Positions 1 through 8,161 of a stretch of 40,035 nucleotides of DNA are shown in pieces. The stretch comes from an uncultured Propionivibrio sp. (lineage in GTDB: Bacteria > Pseudomonadota > Gammaproteobacteria > Burkholderiales > Rhodocyclaceae). The notes beneath the pieces are model-generated. The model was given only the letters and a program-made list of their open reading frames with translations, was not told the DNA's origin and made no database searches. A program made the position numbers and the translations under genes. The stretch spans positions 1 through 40,035 of the forward strand of contig CALAIL010000009.1 in NCBI GenBank assembly GCA_937923255.1, read 5' to 3'. Numbering within the stretch: the stretch's first letter is position 1; every line of letters starts with the position of its first letter.

Positions 1-491
1 CGGTGAAGAAGGTTGCCGCCAAGGTCGCTGCCAAAAAAGCGGTCGCCAAACCGGCTGTGAAGAAAGCGGTCGCAAAGCCCGCAGCAAAATCTGCAGCGAA
101 ACCGGCAGTTAAGGCGGCGGTGAAGAAGGTTGCCGCCAAGGTCGCTGCCAAAAAAGCGGTCGCCAAACCGGCAGTGAAGAAAGCGGTCGCAAAGCCCGCA
201 GCAAAATCAGCAGCAAAGCCTGCAGCGAAGGCAGCGGTGAAGAAGGTTGCCGCCAAGGTCGCCGTCAAAAAAGCGGCTGCCAAACCGGCAGTGAAGAAAG
301 CGGTCGCAAAGCCCGCAGCAAAATCTGCAGCGAAGCCTGCAGCTAAGGCAGCGGTGAAGAAAGCAGCCAGCAAGCCAGTAGCAAAAGCGGTAACAAAGGC
401 TGCGCCGTCTACGGCGGCAACTCCTGGTATTAAGTCGGCTCTGAATCCTTCCGGCGCCTGGCCATTCCCGACAGGTTCGCGTCCTAAATAA
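1..491 (+). CDS. Histone H1-like Lys/Ala/Pro-rich protein (5' end outside window)
   Basis: The frame is open from the first bases (first full codon at 3), so the true start lies upstream and this is the C-terminal part. About 160 residues are visible, almost all Lys, Ala, Val and Pro in KKAVAKPA- and KSAAKPA-type motifs, which would be an extended, highly basic DNA-binding tail. The sequence then changes to a non-repetitive end, LNPSGAWPFPTGSRPK. As I recall, this Trp/Pro-containing tail is typical of betaproteobacterial H1-like (BpH1/AlgP-type) nucleoid proteins. The repetitive part is three exact-length 39-residue units (117 bp) plus a partial fourth. Role inferred: nucleoid compaction or regulation through non-specific DNA binding. 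Unit number probably varies between strains. Confidence 0.85.
   Translation, partial: VKKVAAKVAAKKAVAKPAVKKAVAKPAAKSAAKPAVKAAVKKVAAKVAAKKAVAKPAVKKAVAKPAAKSAAKPAAKAAVKKVAAKVAVKKAAAKPAVKKAVAKPAAKSAAKPAAKAAVKKAASKPVAKAVTKAAPSTAATPGIKSALNPSGAWPFPTGSRPK
3..353 (+). repeat. Three tandem 117-bp repeats inside the H1-like gene
   Basis: Units start at 3, 120 and 237, and a degenerate fourth starts at 354. The spacing is exactly 117 bp each time, so the reading frame is kept. The units differ by scattered, mostly third-position changes (for example aaaccggcagtt versus aagcctgcagcg). This suggests recent amplification with some drift. The array may begin before the window. Confidence 0.95.
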
Positions 492-987
492 ACCTGAATG
501 GAAAAAGAGGGGAGAGCCAAGCGGCTCTCCCTGACGCAAGGCTGCTTGGACTCTTGCCGAAAGCCTCAAATTTCCTGATCATCGCGCATCATCCATCATC
601 TCGTCAGCGTCGGCATTAACCTTCTGACCGGGGATGATGCAGCTTTGATGCTGCTGAAAGCGCGCGCGTGGTTCCACATTGGCTTTTTTAGTAAGCCGTT
701 TTCGTTATTGACCGGAATCGCGTTCGTCCATTGGTTGTTGCCGCCAGTTTGGCTAAAAATATTTCGTGCAATGAGTAATACATTCCGGCTTCAAAAGCCA
801 TTCATTGTGCAAGCAGGCGCTGGTAGATGAACTGAATACGCATGAACGCTTGGAGTCGTTTACCTTCGGCACCGAGCTTATCGACGCCTATCAATGAGTA
901 CTGCGAGCGCGCAGGGCAGGCTGATACAATATTGCCCAACACTGTTTTTCTGATAGACAGTTCTCCATCAATTCTTAGGATTTTGCC
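492..987. other. Intergenic region between H1-like gene and glnS
   Basis: There are 496 bp without a convincing gene; a 61-codon frame at 645-830 has no ribosome binding site or recognisable product. The stretch holds a strong hairpin at 510-531. The 3' part before glnS should hold its promoter. A TACAAT hexamer at 925-930 could be a -10 box, but I see no good -35 at the right spacing. AGGA at 977-980 is the glnS ribosome binding site. Confidence 0.6.
510..531. terminator. Perfect 9-bp hairpin after the H1-like gene
   Basis: GGGAGAGCC (510-518), loop AAGC, GGCTCTCCC (523-531). It lies 18 bp after the H1-like stop and so probably ends that transcript. The T-tract expected of an intrinsic terminator is on the other strand: GAAAAAG at 501-507 reads as CTTTTTC after the hairpin on the minus strand. 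Either it is bidirectional or the plus-strand version works without a U-tail. Confidence 0.6.
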
Positions 988-2868
988 GTGAACCACGCCC
1001 CAGAAAACACTCGCAAAGATGCTTTGAAAGATAGCCCGACGACGCTTACGACCAATTTCATCCGCAACCATATCGATGCGGATCTGGCTGCGGGAAAATA
1101 TGCGATGCGTCGCTGGTCGGGAGCGCCTGGCCTGGCGGCACAGCAGCTGGCAGGCGAGCCCGATCCGGCAAAAATTCGCACGCGCTTTCCCCCTGAGCCG
1201 AACGGCTATCTGCATCTGGGACATGCCAAGTCTATCTGCCTCAATTTCGGCCTGGCGCGTGATTATGGCGGCCGCTGCCACCTGCGCTTCGACGATACCA
1301 ACCCGGAAAAAGAAGAAAAAGAATATGTCGATTCCATCACCGAAGCCGTACGCTGGCTGGGTTTTGCCTGGGATGAGGGCGGTGAGAACAACCTCTATTA
1401 TGCATCCAACTATTTTGACTGGATGTTTGCCTGCGCGGAATATCTGATCGAGTCCGGTCATGCCTACGTCGATAGCCAGAGCGCCGAGGAGATGCGCGCC
1501 CGACGCGGTACGCTGACCGAACCGGGGCAAGATTCGCTTTATCGCAATCGCAGCATTGAGGAAAATCGTGCGTTGTTTCAACGCATGAAAGCGGGTGAAT
1601 TTCCCGACGGCGCCCACGTTCTGCGCGCCAAGATCGATATGGCTTCGCCGAACATCAATCTGCGCGATCCGGCGATTTACCGTATTCGTCACGCCGCGCA
1701 CCACAATACGGGCGACAAGTGGTGTGTGTATCCGATGTACACCTTCGCACACCCGATCGAGGACGCACTGGAAAATATCACGCACTCGATCTGTACGCTG
1801 GAATTCGAGGATCAGCGTCCTTTCTATGACTGGCTACTTGCGCGGCTGGCCGAAGGCGGCTTGCTACAGCGTCCGCTGCCGCAGCAGATTGAGTTCTCCC
1901 GCCTGAATTTGACCTACGTCGTGCTGTCCAAACGCAAGCTGATCCAGCTCGTCGAGGAAAAGCACGTTGCCGGCTGGGACGACCCGCGCATGCCGACTAT
2001 CGTCGGCGCGCGTCGGCGCGGCTATACGCCGGAAGGATTCCGTCTGTTCGCCGAGCGCATCGGCGTATCCAAGGCGGATTCCCTGATCGATTACGCAGTC
2101 TTCGAGGATTGCATGCGCGAAGTGCTCAATGAATCCTCCGAGCGCCGCGTCGCCGTGCTCGACCCGCTAAAGCTGATCATCGACAACTATCCGGCCGGGC
2201 AAAGCGAAGAATGCTTTGCACCCAACCACCCGTTGAAACCGGAGCTGGGCAAGCGCGCGATTCCCTTCTCGCGCGAACTGTGGATTGAGCGCGAGGATTT
2301 CATGGAAACGCCGCCCAAGGGCTACCATCGCCTCTATCCGGGGAATCGCGTACGTCTGCGTTATGGTTACATCGTCGAATGCACGGGCTGCGACAAGGAT
2401 GCCGACGGCAACGTCGTTGCCGTGCATTGCAACTACTTGCCGGACACCAAGTCCGGCACGCCAGGCGCGGATAGCGTCAAAGTCAAGGGGAATCTGCATT
2501 GGGTCTCGGCGGCCGAGGCGTATTCTGCCGAAGTGCGTCTTTACGACCGCCTCTTCGCCGCGCCCGCACCGGGCGCGCGCCGTGAGGGCGATGCCGAGGG
2601 CGTCGAACGTAATTTTCTTGACGATCTCAATCCGGACAGTATGCGCACCGTCATCGCCCGTCTTGAGCCGTCGCTCAAGACGGCGCAAGCCGAGGATCGT
2701 TACCAGTTCGAACGGCACGGCTATTTTGTCGTCGATCGTGTCGATGCCAGACCAGGCGCGCCGGTTTTCAACCGCACGGCGACGCTCCGGCAAAGCATTG
2801 CTCCGAAAGGTGTTGCCCCGTCGAGTGGAGGTGGGTTTGGCAGGCCTAGCGTTATCCAAACTCCGTGA
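988..2868 (+). CDS. glnS: Glutaminyl-tRNA synthetase
   Basis: Charges tRNA-Gln with glutamine in the cytoplasm (class I aminoacyl-tRNA synthetase). The class I signature is present: PPEPNGYLHLGHAK with HLGH at residues 76-79, and the KMSKS equivalent VLSKR at 312-316. The Rossmann core is followed by the two beta-barrel anticodon-binding domains typical of GlnRS. The start is GTG at 988, chosen because AGGA lies 7 bp upstream and the N-terminal SNFIR-like region (TTNFIRNHID) follows. The 626 residues are longer than E. coli GlnRS (about 554). Part of the excess is the last 22 residues (605-626), a Gly/Ser/Pro-rich tail encoded by the first copy of a tandem repeat; the stop codon lies in the second copy. 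A tRNA-Gln gene lies about 8 kb away in this window. Confidence 0.97.
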   Translation: MNHAPENTRKDALKDSPTTLTTNFIRNHIDADLAAGKYAMRRWSGAPGLAAQQLAGEPDPAKIRTRFPPEPNGYLHLGHAKSICLNFGLARDYGGRCHLRFDDTNPEKEEKEYVDSITEAVRWLGFAWDEGGENNLYYASNYFDWMFACAEYLIESGHAYVDSQSAEEMRARRGTLTEPGQDSLYRNRSIEENRALFQRMKAGEFPDGAHVLRAKIDMASPNINLRDPAIYRIRHAAHHNTGDKWCVYPMYTFAHPIEDALENITHSICTLEFEDQRPFYDWLLARLAEGGLLQRPLPQQIEFSRLNLTYVVLSKRKLIQLVEEKHVAGWDDPRMPTIVGARRRGYTPEGFRLFAERIGVSKADSLIDYAVFEDCMREVLNESSERRVAVLDPLKLIIDNYPAGQSEECFAPNHPLKPELGKRAIPFSRELWIEREDFMETPPKGYHRLYPGNRVRLRYGYIVECTGCDKDADGNVVAVHCNYLPDTKSGTPGADSVKVKGNLHWVSAAEAYSAEVRLYDRLFAAPAPGARREGDAEGVERNFLDDLNPDSMRTVIARLEPSLKTAQAEDRYQFERHGYFVVDRVDARPGAPVFNRTATLRQSIAPKGVAPSSGGGFGRPSVIQTP

Positions 2869-2917
2869 GGTATTGCCCTAGTGAGCGGGGACGAAGGTAG
2901 GCCTAGTATTCTTTAAA
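2801..2917 (+). repeat. Two-copy tandem repeat spanning the 3' end of glnS
   Basis: Copy 1 is 2801-2860 and copy 2 is 2861-2917. Both begin CTCCG, continue AGGT(G/A)TTGCCC, and share AGGCCTAG followed by an AT-rich end in AAA; there is a 3-bp length difference. At the position where copy 1 has AAA (codon 607), copy 2 has TGA, which is the glnS stop at 2866-2868. The repeat therefore sets the C-terminus of the synthetase. Confidence 0.85.
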
Positions 2918-3151
2918 TTTAGCGTAATGGTTTATACGGCATTGTGGCGGTGGAAAACCGGCTGTCGTCAACCCATAGCAGCATGCCGTTGAATGCATAC
3001 TGTCGGTTCGACGTGCCTGGCGAATACTCCAGATCGCAGGCTAGGGCTTGATGCGGGGCAAAAGAAAAGCGCATTGGGCGGATTGGGGGGCACCGCCATG
3101 CGGTGATTGGCCGCGCTGATCCCCTGTATTGACATCCTGCACGGTGCTTAA

Positions 3152-4180
3152 TTATTTGACGACGTAGGCTTCCGGCAGCCGTACAGCGGTGAGACCATAG
3201 CAATCGTCCGCATCCTGACCGGCATCCCCGGCGCAGACCGGTAGACTGGTCTCCTGGGCAATGGTAGTGAGAATCTGGTGTGCCAGGTCGACTTCGCCAT
3301 TAAATGTCATCAGGCTGTCATAGTCCGCCACTTGCAGGCGAGCTTCAAGTGCCTGGCGGATAGAAGTTGCCTTATTGCTCAAATGGTCGCGCGCGCTGGC
3401 CGTCTGCTTGCCGCCTAAGCGAATGGCGATGACCGGAATTTCGAGCCGGTAGCCGGTCGCTTCCCCTGGATTTTTCGGGTTCATGAGCGCAACGGAAAGA
3501 TCAGTGACCAGTGCGGGGATTTCGCGACCCGTGGTATTTTTTTTCTCTGCTGTCGCCGCGCCTGGTACGGGAAAAGCATCATCCTGTGGCAGCGGTGGCG
3601 TCGATTGCACGGATTGCGGAGCGGTCTGCATGATACGCAGCCGGCGCCGTACGGTGGGTGAGTCGTGCGGCGAGGCTTCAGCGGTGACGGGCGGGTTGGC
3701 AGGGGGCGTCGGTCTGTGCGGACCGGGGGGGGCTATTCGTCTGACTGTGATGATCAACACCCAGAAGACGGCGACGATCAGAACGCAGGCACACAACAGG
3801 ATGATGAAAGAAATGCGGCTCTTTGGGGAAGTGGCTCGAATATGCGGGCGTTCCCGTGAGTAGCTTTTTTCTTCCTGTCCGTAAGTTGCCGATGATGTCG
3901 CTGTGGCATCGTTATAAACTCCGAATACATTACCGTACAGTTCATTCAGCGATTGGTCATAGGCCGCACGCCGCTCGGCATCGGAAAGCGTCTCATAAGC
4001 CTGCGCCACCAGTACGGCACGTTCCGCCGCCTGTTTGTCGCCGGGGTTTTTGTCCGGGTGGTAGCGCTGCATCAGGCTGCGGTAGGCGGCGCGAATGACT
4101 TCCGGGCTTGCGGTGTGACTAACTTCGAGGATGTCGTAATGGCTGGGCGCATGGCCGGGTGAGAGCGGGGATGCAGGCAT
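3152..4180 (-). CDS. Membrane-anchored J-domain protein
   Basis: The N-terminal J-domain (about residues 13-80) has the intact HPD tripeptide at 41-43 (MQRYHPDKNPGDK), so it should stimulate an Hsp70 such as DnaK. A single hydrophobic segment at about 123-146 (ISFIILLCACVLIVAVFWVL) is followed by a Pro-rich stretch and a C-terminal domain I do not recognise. With the J-domain first and no signal peptide, the J-domain is probably cytoplasmic and the C-terminal part periplasmic. It contains cysteines near the end (VCAGDAGQDADDCYG) that could pair there. The G/F region and zinc finger of classical DnaJ are absent. It is the third gene of a minus-strand operon, 5 bp after the lipoprotein gene. 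Client unknown. Confidence 0.75.
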   Translation of the reverse strand: MPASPLSPGHAPSHYDILEVSHTASPEVIRAAYRSLMQRYHPDKNPGDKQAAERAVLVAQAYETLSDAERRAAYDQSLNELYGNVFGVYNDATATSSATYGQEEKSYSRERPHIRATSPKSRISFIILLCACVLIVAVFWVLIITVRRIAPPGPHRPTPPANPPVTAEASPHDSPTVRRRLRIMQTAPQSVQSTPPLPQDDAFPVPGAATAEKKNTTGREIPALVTDLSVALMNPKNPGEATGYRLEIPVIAIRLGGKQTASARDHLSNKATSIRQALEARLQVADYDSLMTFNGEVDLAHQILTTIAQETSLPVCAGDAGQDADDCYGLTAVRLPEAYVVK

Positions 4181-4185
4181 GGTGC

Positions 4186-4626
4186 TCAGTCAATCTTGAC
4201 GAAGGTGGTTGTACTGCCGTTCCGCTCACGTAGCTTGAACTCTCGCGGAGAGACGGCCAGAATGGTTTTTACCTCATGGCTGATACGGCCATTGTGCAGG
4301 TTGCTCCACAGGATTTTCTTATCGACCAGTTGCCAGACGCCATATTGCTGGATGGAACCGTCAGGGGCCTGGATTTCCCATTCGCCATTGTTGTAAAGCC
4401 GGATGGGTGTCTCAGCGCGCGATGATTTCCATTTACCAACGAACTGCGCGGTTTCGAAGGAATCCTCAAACCATGAACAGGCCGAAAGCTGGAAAAACAA
4501 GAAGGCGGCAAAGAGGAAAACGCGCGTTGTACCCGTGAAAAAAGTGTGCTTTTGTATATCGGAGGGGCGCGCTTGGCTGCGCGGCTTGCTGGATTCGGGC
4601 AGGGTGAGCGTTTCTGGTCTGTCCAT
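4186..4626 (-). CDS. Small predicted lipoprotein between two J-domain genes
   Basis: 146 residues. A hydrophobic stretch VFLFAAFLFFQLSAC ends in a lipobox-like LSAC with Cys50, so lipidation is plausible. The n-region before it (about 35 residues, Pro/Ser/Arg-rich) is unusually long, and no internal Met offers a shorter start; a plain membrane anchor is the alternative. After the anchor comes a compact beta-rich domain (FVGKWKSSRAETPIRLYNNG, WQLVDKKILWSN) resembling a lipocalin-like or DUF-type sheet, with a GKW motif. No family is recognised. It lies 12 bp after the upstream J-like gene and 5 bp before the next J-domain gene, so all three are very likely one transcript and may form one envelope complex. 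Confidence 0.65.
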   Translation of the reverse strand: MDRPETLTLPESSKPRSQARPSDIQKHTFFTGTTRVFLFAAFLFFQLSACSWFEDSFETAQFVGKWKSSRAETPIRLYNNGEWEIQAPDGSIQQYGVWQLVDKKILWSNLHNGRISHEVKTILAVSPREFKLRERNGSTTTFVKID

Positions 4627-4638
4627 CGGGGCGGTTCC

Positions 4639-5550
4639 TCAGTGCGACTGCGGCTGCATCACTGAGCGCCAGTGCTGCTGCATACGCTCGGTGCGTTCGG
4701 CCTCTTCACGCTGTTTGCGCTGCGCTTCTTCCTGCGCGCGTTTTTCCTCGCGCCGCTCGGCCTCTTCCGCGCGCCGCAGGTCAAAAGAAACACGATCGGC
4801 GTAGCGGCGATCCGCTTCCTGCCGCTGCTGCGCTTCGCGCTCTGCGCGCGCCCTCTCGCGTTCTGCCTGAAGCGCTTCCGCTGTACGCTGACGATGTTCA
4901 AGATCACGCCGGCGCGCTTCATCCGCTGAGCCCAGACGCTCGCCATACTTATGGTAATAGTCCTGAATGATCAGTTTTTCTTCTGCATTGGCGGTGGCAG
5001 CGGCCAGTTTTTCGTTGTAGGCGCGCTCAACACGTGATGAATACACAAGGTAAGACTGCAACATGACCGCCAGAATGACGACAGTCATCATGATAGCGAG
5101 CAGCGAGCGAAGCGGTGATGAGCTGTGACTCGACAGAGAAAATGACGAAGCCCGAAAGCTGCCCAGACTGCCTGATGCTTCGTTTGCATCAGCGTGGTAC
5201 GTCATGGCTCTGGAACGTATCGGCGGGGTATCGGCGGCCTGGGCCAGGCGGTCGGGAGCGGGCAGTCGGGCGGAGACCGGGGTAGGTTTTGCGCCTTTAC
5301 GATCGGCGGAAGCCGTGCCGGAACCGCGGCGTGCCATCAGCTTGTCATCGTAACCCATGCGGGATACTGGGTCGCTCAACGTGTCCCGGGCGAGCAGAAT
5401 CAGTGTGCGGCGGAAGTCGTAATCCTCGCGGTTCATGCGGTTTTCGGATGCTTCCAGTACGGCAAGCGCGCGTTGATACCCCGCTTCGATCTCATTTGTT
5501 GATGCGGAGGCGGGGACTCCCAATACCTGATACAGCGTTTCCCTGGTCAT
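4639..5550 (-). CDS. Degenerate J-domain-like membrane protein with coiled coil
   Basis: Residues 4-70 (LYQVLGVPASASTNEIEAGYQRAL ... DTLSDPVSRMGYDDKL in outline) have the shape of a J-domain, but the HPD tripeptide is missing, so it should not activate Hsp70 in the usual way. A transmembrane helix follows at about 148-172 (LLAIMMTVVILAVMLQSYLV). The rest, about 190-300, is almost all Glu, Arg, Ala and Gln (for example RAEREAQQRQEADRR), a long charged helix or coiled coil. It is the first gene of the three-gene operon. One reading is a non-catalytic J-like partner that positions the functional J-protein encoded two genes downstream. Family not recognised beyond the J-like fold. Confidence 0.6.
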   Translation of the reverse strand: MTRETLYQVLGVPASASTNEIEAGYQRALAVLEASENRMNREDYDFRRTLILLARDTLSDPVSRMGYDDKLMARRGSGTASADRKGAKPTPVSARLPAPDRLAQAADTPPIRSRAMTYHADANEASGSLGSFRASSFSLSSHSSSPLRSLLAIMMTVVILAVMLQSYLVYSSRVERAYNEKLAAATANAEEKLIIQDYYHKYGERLGSADEARRRDLEHRQRTAEALQAERERARAEREAQQRQEADRRYADRVSFDLRRAEEAERREEKRAQEEAQRKQREEAERTERMQQHWRSVMQPQSH

Positions 5551-5821
5551 AAACGTGCCATTTATCGAGTTTCCAATGCCATGCTTGTACTTTTATACTG
5601 ACCGAAAGATTATACCGTGCCCTCAATGCCAGCGCGCCAAGGTATTCAACTATATACCGGGGTGGTAGCCGATGCTAGACGGACAGCGAGGCCATTACCC
5701 GTTTCTTGACGCACTGCCCTAGGCAATCCGGGTTTTCGTGCAGGTATAAATGGAGGGTGCGAACTGTCGTATGTGGTGAGACAATAACGTATCGATACTA
5801 TATTTCGGATGTGCCCATATC
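5551..5821. promoter_or_regulatory. Divergent promoter region, J-domain operon and pyrF
   Basis: 271 bp between divergent start codons must carry both promoters. On the minus strand a perfect TATAAT lies at 5609-5614 (read in reverse), about 60 bp before the J-like gene start. No -35 matching the consensus sits at 16-18 bp, so this is a tentative -10 only. For pyrF, TACTAT at 5796-5801 is a possible -10, again without a clear -35. Confidence 0.35.
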
Positions 5822-6634
5822 ATGACTTTCATTGAGATGTTGCAGGCTGCCTGGCAGAAAAATGATTCTTTGCTTTGCGTTGGGCTGGACCCCGATCCCA
5901 TGAAGTTCCCGACGCATCTCCAGGGGCGGCCGGAAGCCATTTTTGAATTTTGCCGCGCTATCGTTGATGCGACGGCCGATCTCGTTTGCGCCTTCAAGCC
6001 GCAGATTGCTTACTTTGCCGCGAACTGTGCCGAAGATCAGCTGCAGGCGCTGATTGCCCATATCCATGATCACCATCCCGGCATTCCAGTGATCGTCGAC
6101 GCCAAGCGCGGTGATATTGGAAGTACGGCGGAACAGTACGCCATTGAAGTTTTCGAGCGTTACCGCGGCGATGCGATCACCGCCAACCCCTATATGGGGC
6201 GTGACTCGGTCGAGCCTTATCTGGCGTATCGTAACAAGGGCGTTTTTCTGCTTTGCCGAACATCTAATCCGGGCGGAAGCGACCTCCAGTTTCTTGATGT
6301 GGGCGGCCAAAAACTTTATGAACATGTGGCCGGGATCGTGGCGCGTGACTGGAATATGAACGGGCAATGCGGTCTCGTTGTGGGGGCGACGTACCCGGGC
6401 GAAATTGCTCGCGTCCGCCGGATTGTCGGCGAGATGCCGTTGCTCGTGCCTGGCATTGGTGCGCAAGGCGGTGATGTGGGGGCAACGCTGAAAGCGGGAC
6501 GTACGGCATGCGGTACGGGGCTTATCGTCAATAATTCGCGGGCCATTCTTTATGCCGGCAAGGGAGAGGATTTTGCGCAGGCTGCCCGCCAAGCGGCGAT
6601 GACTTCACGTGCGCTGATCAACCGTTTTCATTAG
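5822..6634 (+). CDS. pyrF: Orotidine 5'-phosphate decarboxylase
   Basis: Catalyses the last step of UMP synthesis, OMP to UMP plus CO2, in the cytoplasm. The OMPdecase active-site motif is clear: [18 protein letters not shown], with Asp93, Lys95 and Asp98 of the D-x-K-x-x-D array. The substrate Asp occurs early in CVGLDPDP (19-26). The C-terminal phosphate-binding region [10 protein letters not shown] is present. At 270 residues it belongs to the longer PyrF type (subfamily 2, about 270-280 residues) rather than the ~240-residue E. coli type. The ribosome binding site is weak (CGGA, 12 bp upstream), but the ATG at 5822 gives the normal family N-terminus. Stands alone; gene-poor DNA follows. 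Confidence 0.95.
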   Translation: MTFIEMLQAAWQKNDSLLCVGLDPDPMKFPTHLQGRPEAIFEFCRAIVDATADLVCAFKPQIAYFAANCAEDQLQALIAHIHDHHPGIPVIVDAKRGDIGSTAEQYAIEVFERYRGDAITANPYMGRDSVEPYLAYRNKGVFLLCRTSNPGGSDLQFLDVGGQKLYEHVAGIVARDWNMNGQCGLVVGATYPGEIARVRRIVGEMPLLVPGIGAQGGDVGATLKAGRTACGTGLIVNNSRAILYAGKGEDFAQAARQAAMTSRALINRFH

Positions 6635-6960
6635 ATCGTTAGAAAAAGGACGGCGGTTAGAAGAAAGGCGTTCTGCAGGCAGGGCAGGCCGGTACGAGCC
6701 GGCAGCGTTTCCCCGCAGTTTCACTTTGCCGCTGCATCAACTGTACAGCGTGTAAAGGCCAAGGAGACATGCCTCAAAATATGGGTGCAGGCGTACAATC
6801 GTGACGATGCTGGCGGATGAAATTTTCTGGGGCTTCCCGTATTTTACGTCTGCCTGCATCGACGGATTCGGCGCTTCGGCGTGTAATTTCGGCCGAACTG
6901 CCCGGATATTCTGGACTTGCCCGCGCACGCAGCGCATAAAACAAAAGACAGGAGCAGGAT
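6635..6960. other. Intergenic region pyrF-garR
   Basis: 326 bp with no gene. A short GC hairpin, GCCGG/CCGGC at 6687-6702 with a 6-base loop and TTTCCCC a few bases later, might end pyrF transcription. AGGAG at 6950-6954 is the garR ribosome binding site. CTGTACAG near 6738 is too short to be a convincing operator. Confidence 0.5.
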
Positions 6961-7842
6961 ATGAACATTGGATTTATCGGAATAGGCATCATGGGACGGC
7001 CGATGGCAAAAAATCTGATCAAGGCCGGCTACGCACTGACGGTTTACGACAAATTCGCCCCGACCGATGACCTGGTCGCGTTAGGCGCCGTTGCCGCCAA
7101 GTCAAATAAAGATGTGGCCGCGCAAAGCGACATCATTATTACCATGTTGCCCAATTCGCCGCATGTCAAAGAAGCCGTAATGGGTGAAAACGGCGTACTC
7201 GAAGGCGCCCGGCCTGGTGCCATCCTCGTCGACATGAGTTCGATCGCTCCTTCTGCCTCACAGGAAATCTGCGCCGCAGCCAAGGCCAAGGGCGTCACTA
7301 TGCTCGATGCCCCCGTTTCTGGCGGCGAACCCAAAGCCATCGACGGTACGCTTGCCATTATGGTTGGCGGAGACAAAAAAACCTTTGAAACGGTCAAACC
7401 GATTCTCGAAAAAATGGGGTCTTCCGTTGTCCTCGTCGGCGATATCGGCGCGGGCAACGTCACCAAACTTGCCAACCAGATCATCGTTGCCCTCAACATT
7501 GCGGCCGTCTCAGAAGCCCTTGTTCTGGCGACCAAGGCCGGCGTCAAGCCGGAAGCGGTCTTCGATGCCATCAAGGGAGGGCTGGCCGGTTCCACGGTCA
7601 TGAATGCCAAGGTGCCGATGATTCTCGACGGCAACTTCAAACCGGGCTTTCGTATTGAACTGCATATCAAGGATCTGCAGAATGCGCTCGATACCGCGCA
7701 CAATCTCAATGTTGCCGTACCGCTGACCGCCAATGTCATGGAAACTTTGCAGGCGCTCAAGGTGGATGATATGGGCGCCAATGATCATAGCGCCATCGTT
7801 CGCTTCTACGAAAAACTGGCCAAAATTGAGGTCAGAAAATAG
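6961..7842 (+). CDS. garR: 2-hydroxy-3-oxopropionate (tartronate semialdehyde) reductase
   Basis: A beta-hydroxyacid dehydrogenase that reduces tartronate semialdehyde to D-glycerate with NAD(P)H, in glyoxylate/glycolate and glucarate catabolism. The N-terminal Rossmann motif is GFIGIGIMGRPMAKNL (4-19). The substrate-binding signature DAPVSGGEP lies at 116-124, and the catalytic Lys is Lys169 in GNVTKLANQ. The 293 residues match E. coli GarR/GlxR (about 294), and the DMSSIAP segment is typical of that subgroup rather than of 3-hydroxyisobutyrate dehydrogenase. AGGAG lies 6 bp before the ATG. No glyoxylate carboligase or hydroxypyruvate isomerase gene is adjacent, so the pathway context is missing; another hydroxyacid of the family remains possible. 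Ends at a strong terminator. Confidence 0.88.
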   Translation: MNIGFIGIGIMGRPMAKNLIKAGYALTVYDKFAPTDDLVALGAVAAKSNKDVAAQSDIIITMLPNSPHVKEAVMGENGVLEGARPGAILVDMSSIAPSASQEICAAAKAKGVTMLDAPVSGGEPKAIDGTLAIMVGGDKKTFETVKPILEKMGSSVVLVGDIGAGNVTKLANQIIVALNIAAVSEALVLATKAGVKPEAVFDAIKGGLAGSTVMNAKVPMILDGNFKPGFRIELHIKDLQNALDTAHNLNVAVPLTANVMETLQALKVDDMGANDHSAIVRFYEKLAKIEVRK

Positions 7843-7911
7843 GCGCTGAATCCTGCTCCTTCGTCGCCGAGCTGTGAAATCCGTCCGGCGATAAAGATGA
7901 AAGATATGCCG

Positions 7912-7942
7912 AACCGCCGTGACGATGATCACGGCGGTTTTT
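7912..7942 (+). terminator. Intrinsic terminator after garR
   Basis: A perfect 11-bp stem AACCGCCGTGA (7912-7922) / TCACGGCGGTT (7929-7939) with a 6-base loop and five Ts (7938-7942). It lies 70 bp after the garR stop, between convergent garR and pth. Confidence 0.92.
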
Positions 7943-8161
7943 GTATGCATTCATCACCCGTCGAGCCAGTTTTCTGCCAGGCGACGCCTGACTGACAATA
8001 TGGCAAGTGCAGAGAGCACAGTGAATGAATAGGCCGATAAGCGTCTGAGGCAGGGGCGCTGAAGGATGAGGGGTGGGTATAAAAGGCCGAATAACAGTGT
8101 TGCCATCAGCACCCCTGAAATGCAGTAAATTCAAGGGCTGCAAGGGGGCGGGGATAACGGC

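Noticed and set aside
3..353. CRISPR-like array
   Set aside because: The repeats are contiguous 117-bp coding units with no spacers.
207..569. Cys/Arg-rich minus-strand frame over the H1-like gene
   Set aside because: It mirrors the Lys/Ala repeats on the other strand; composition, not a gene.
645..830. 61-codon frame in the H1-glnS spacer
   Set aside because: No ribosome binding site, no family, and odd composition for this genome.
802..1785. Long minus-strand frame opposite glnS
   Set aside because: It is antisense to the conserved N-terminal half of glnS, has no recognisable product, and arises from codon bias in GC-rich DNA.
2166..2868. Possible frameshift at the end of glnS
   Set aside because: The extra C-terminal residues are explained by an in-frame tandem repeat; the conserved part of the protein runs without a break.
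6735..6746. CTGTACAG as a LexA box before garR
   Set aside because: Too short and lacking the 16-20-bp LexA pattern; garR is not an SOS gene.
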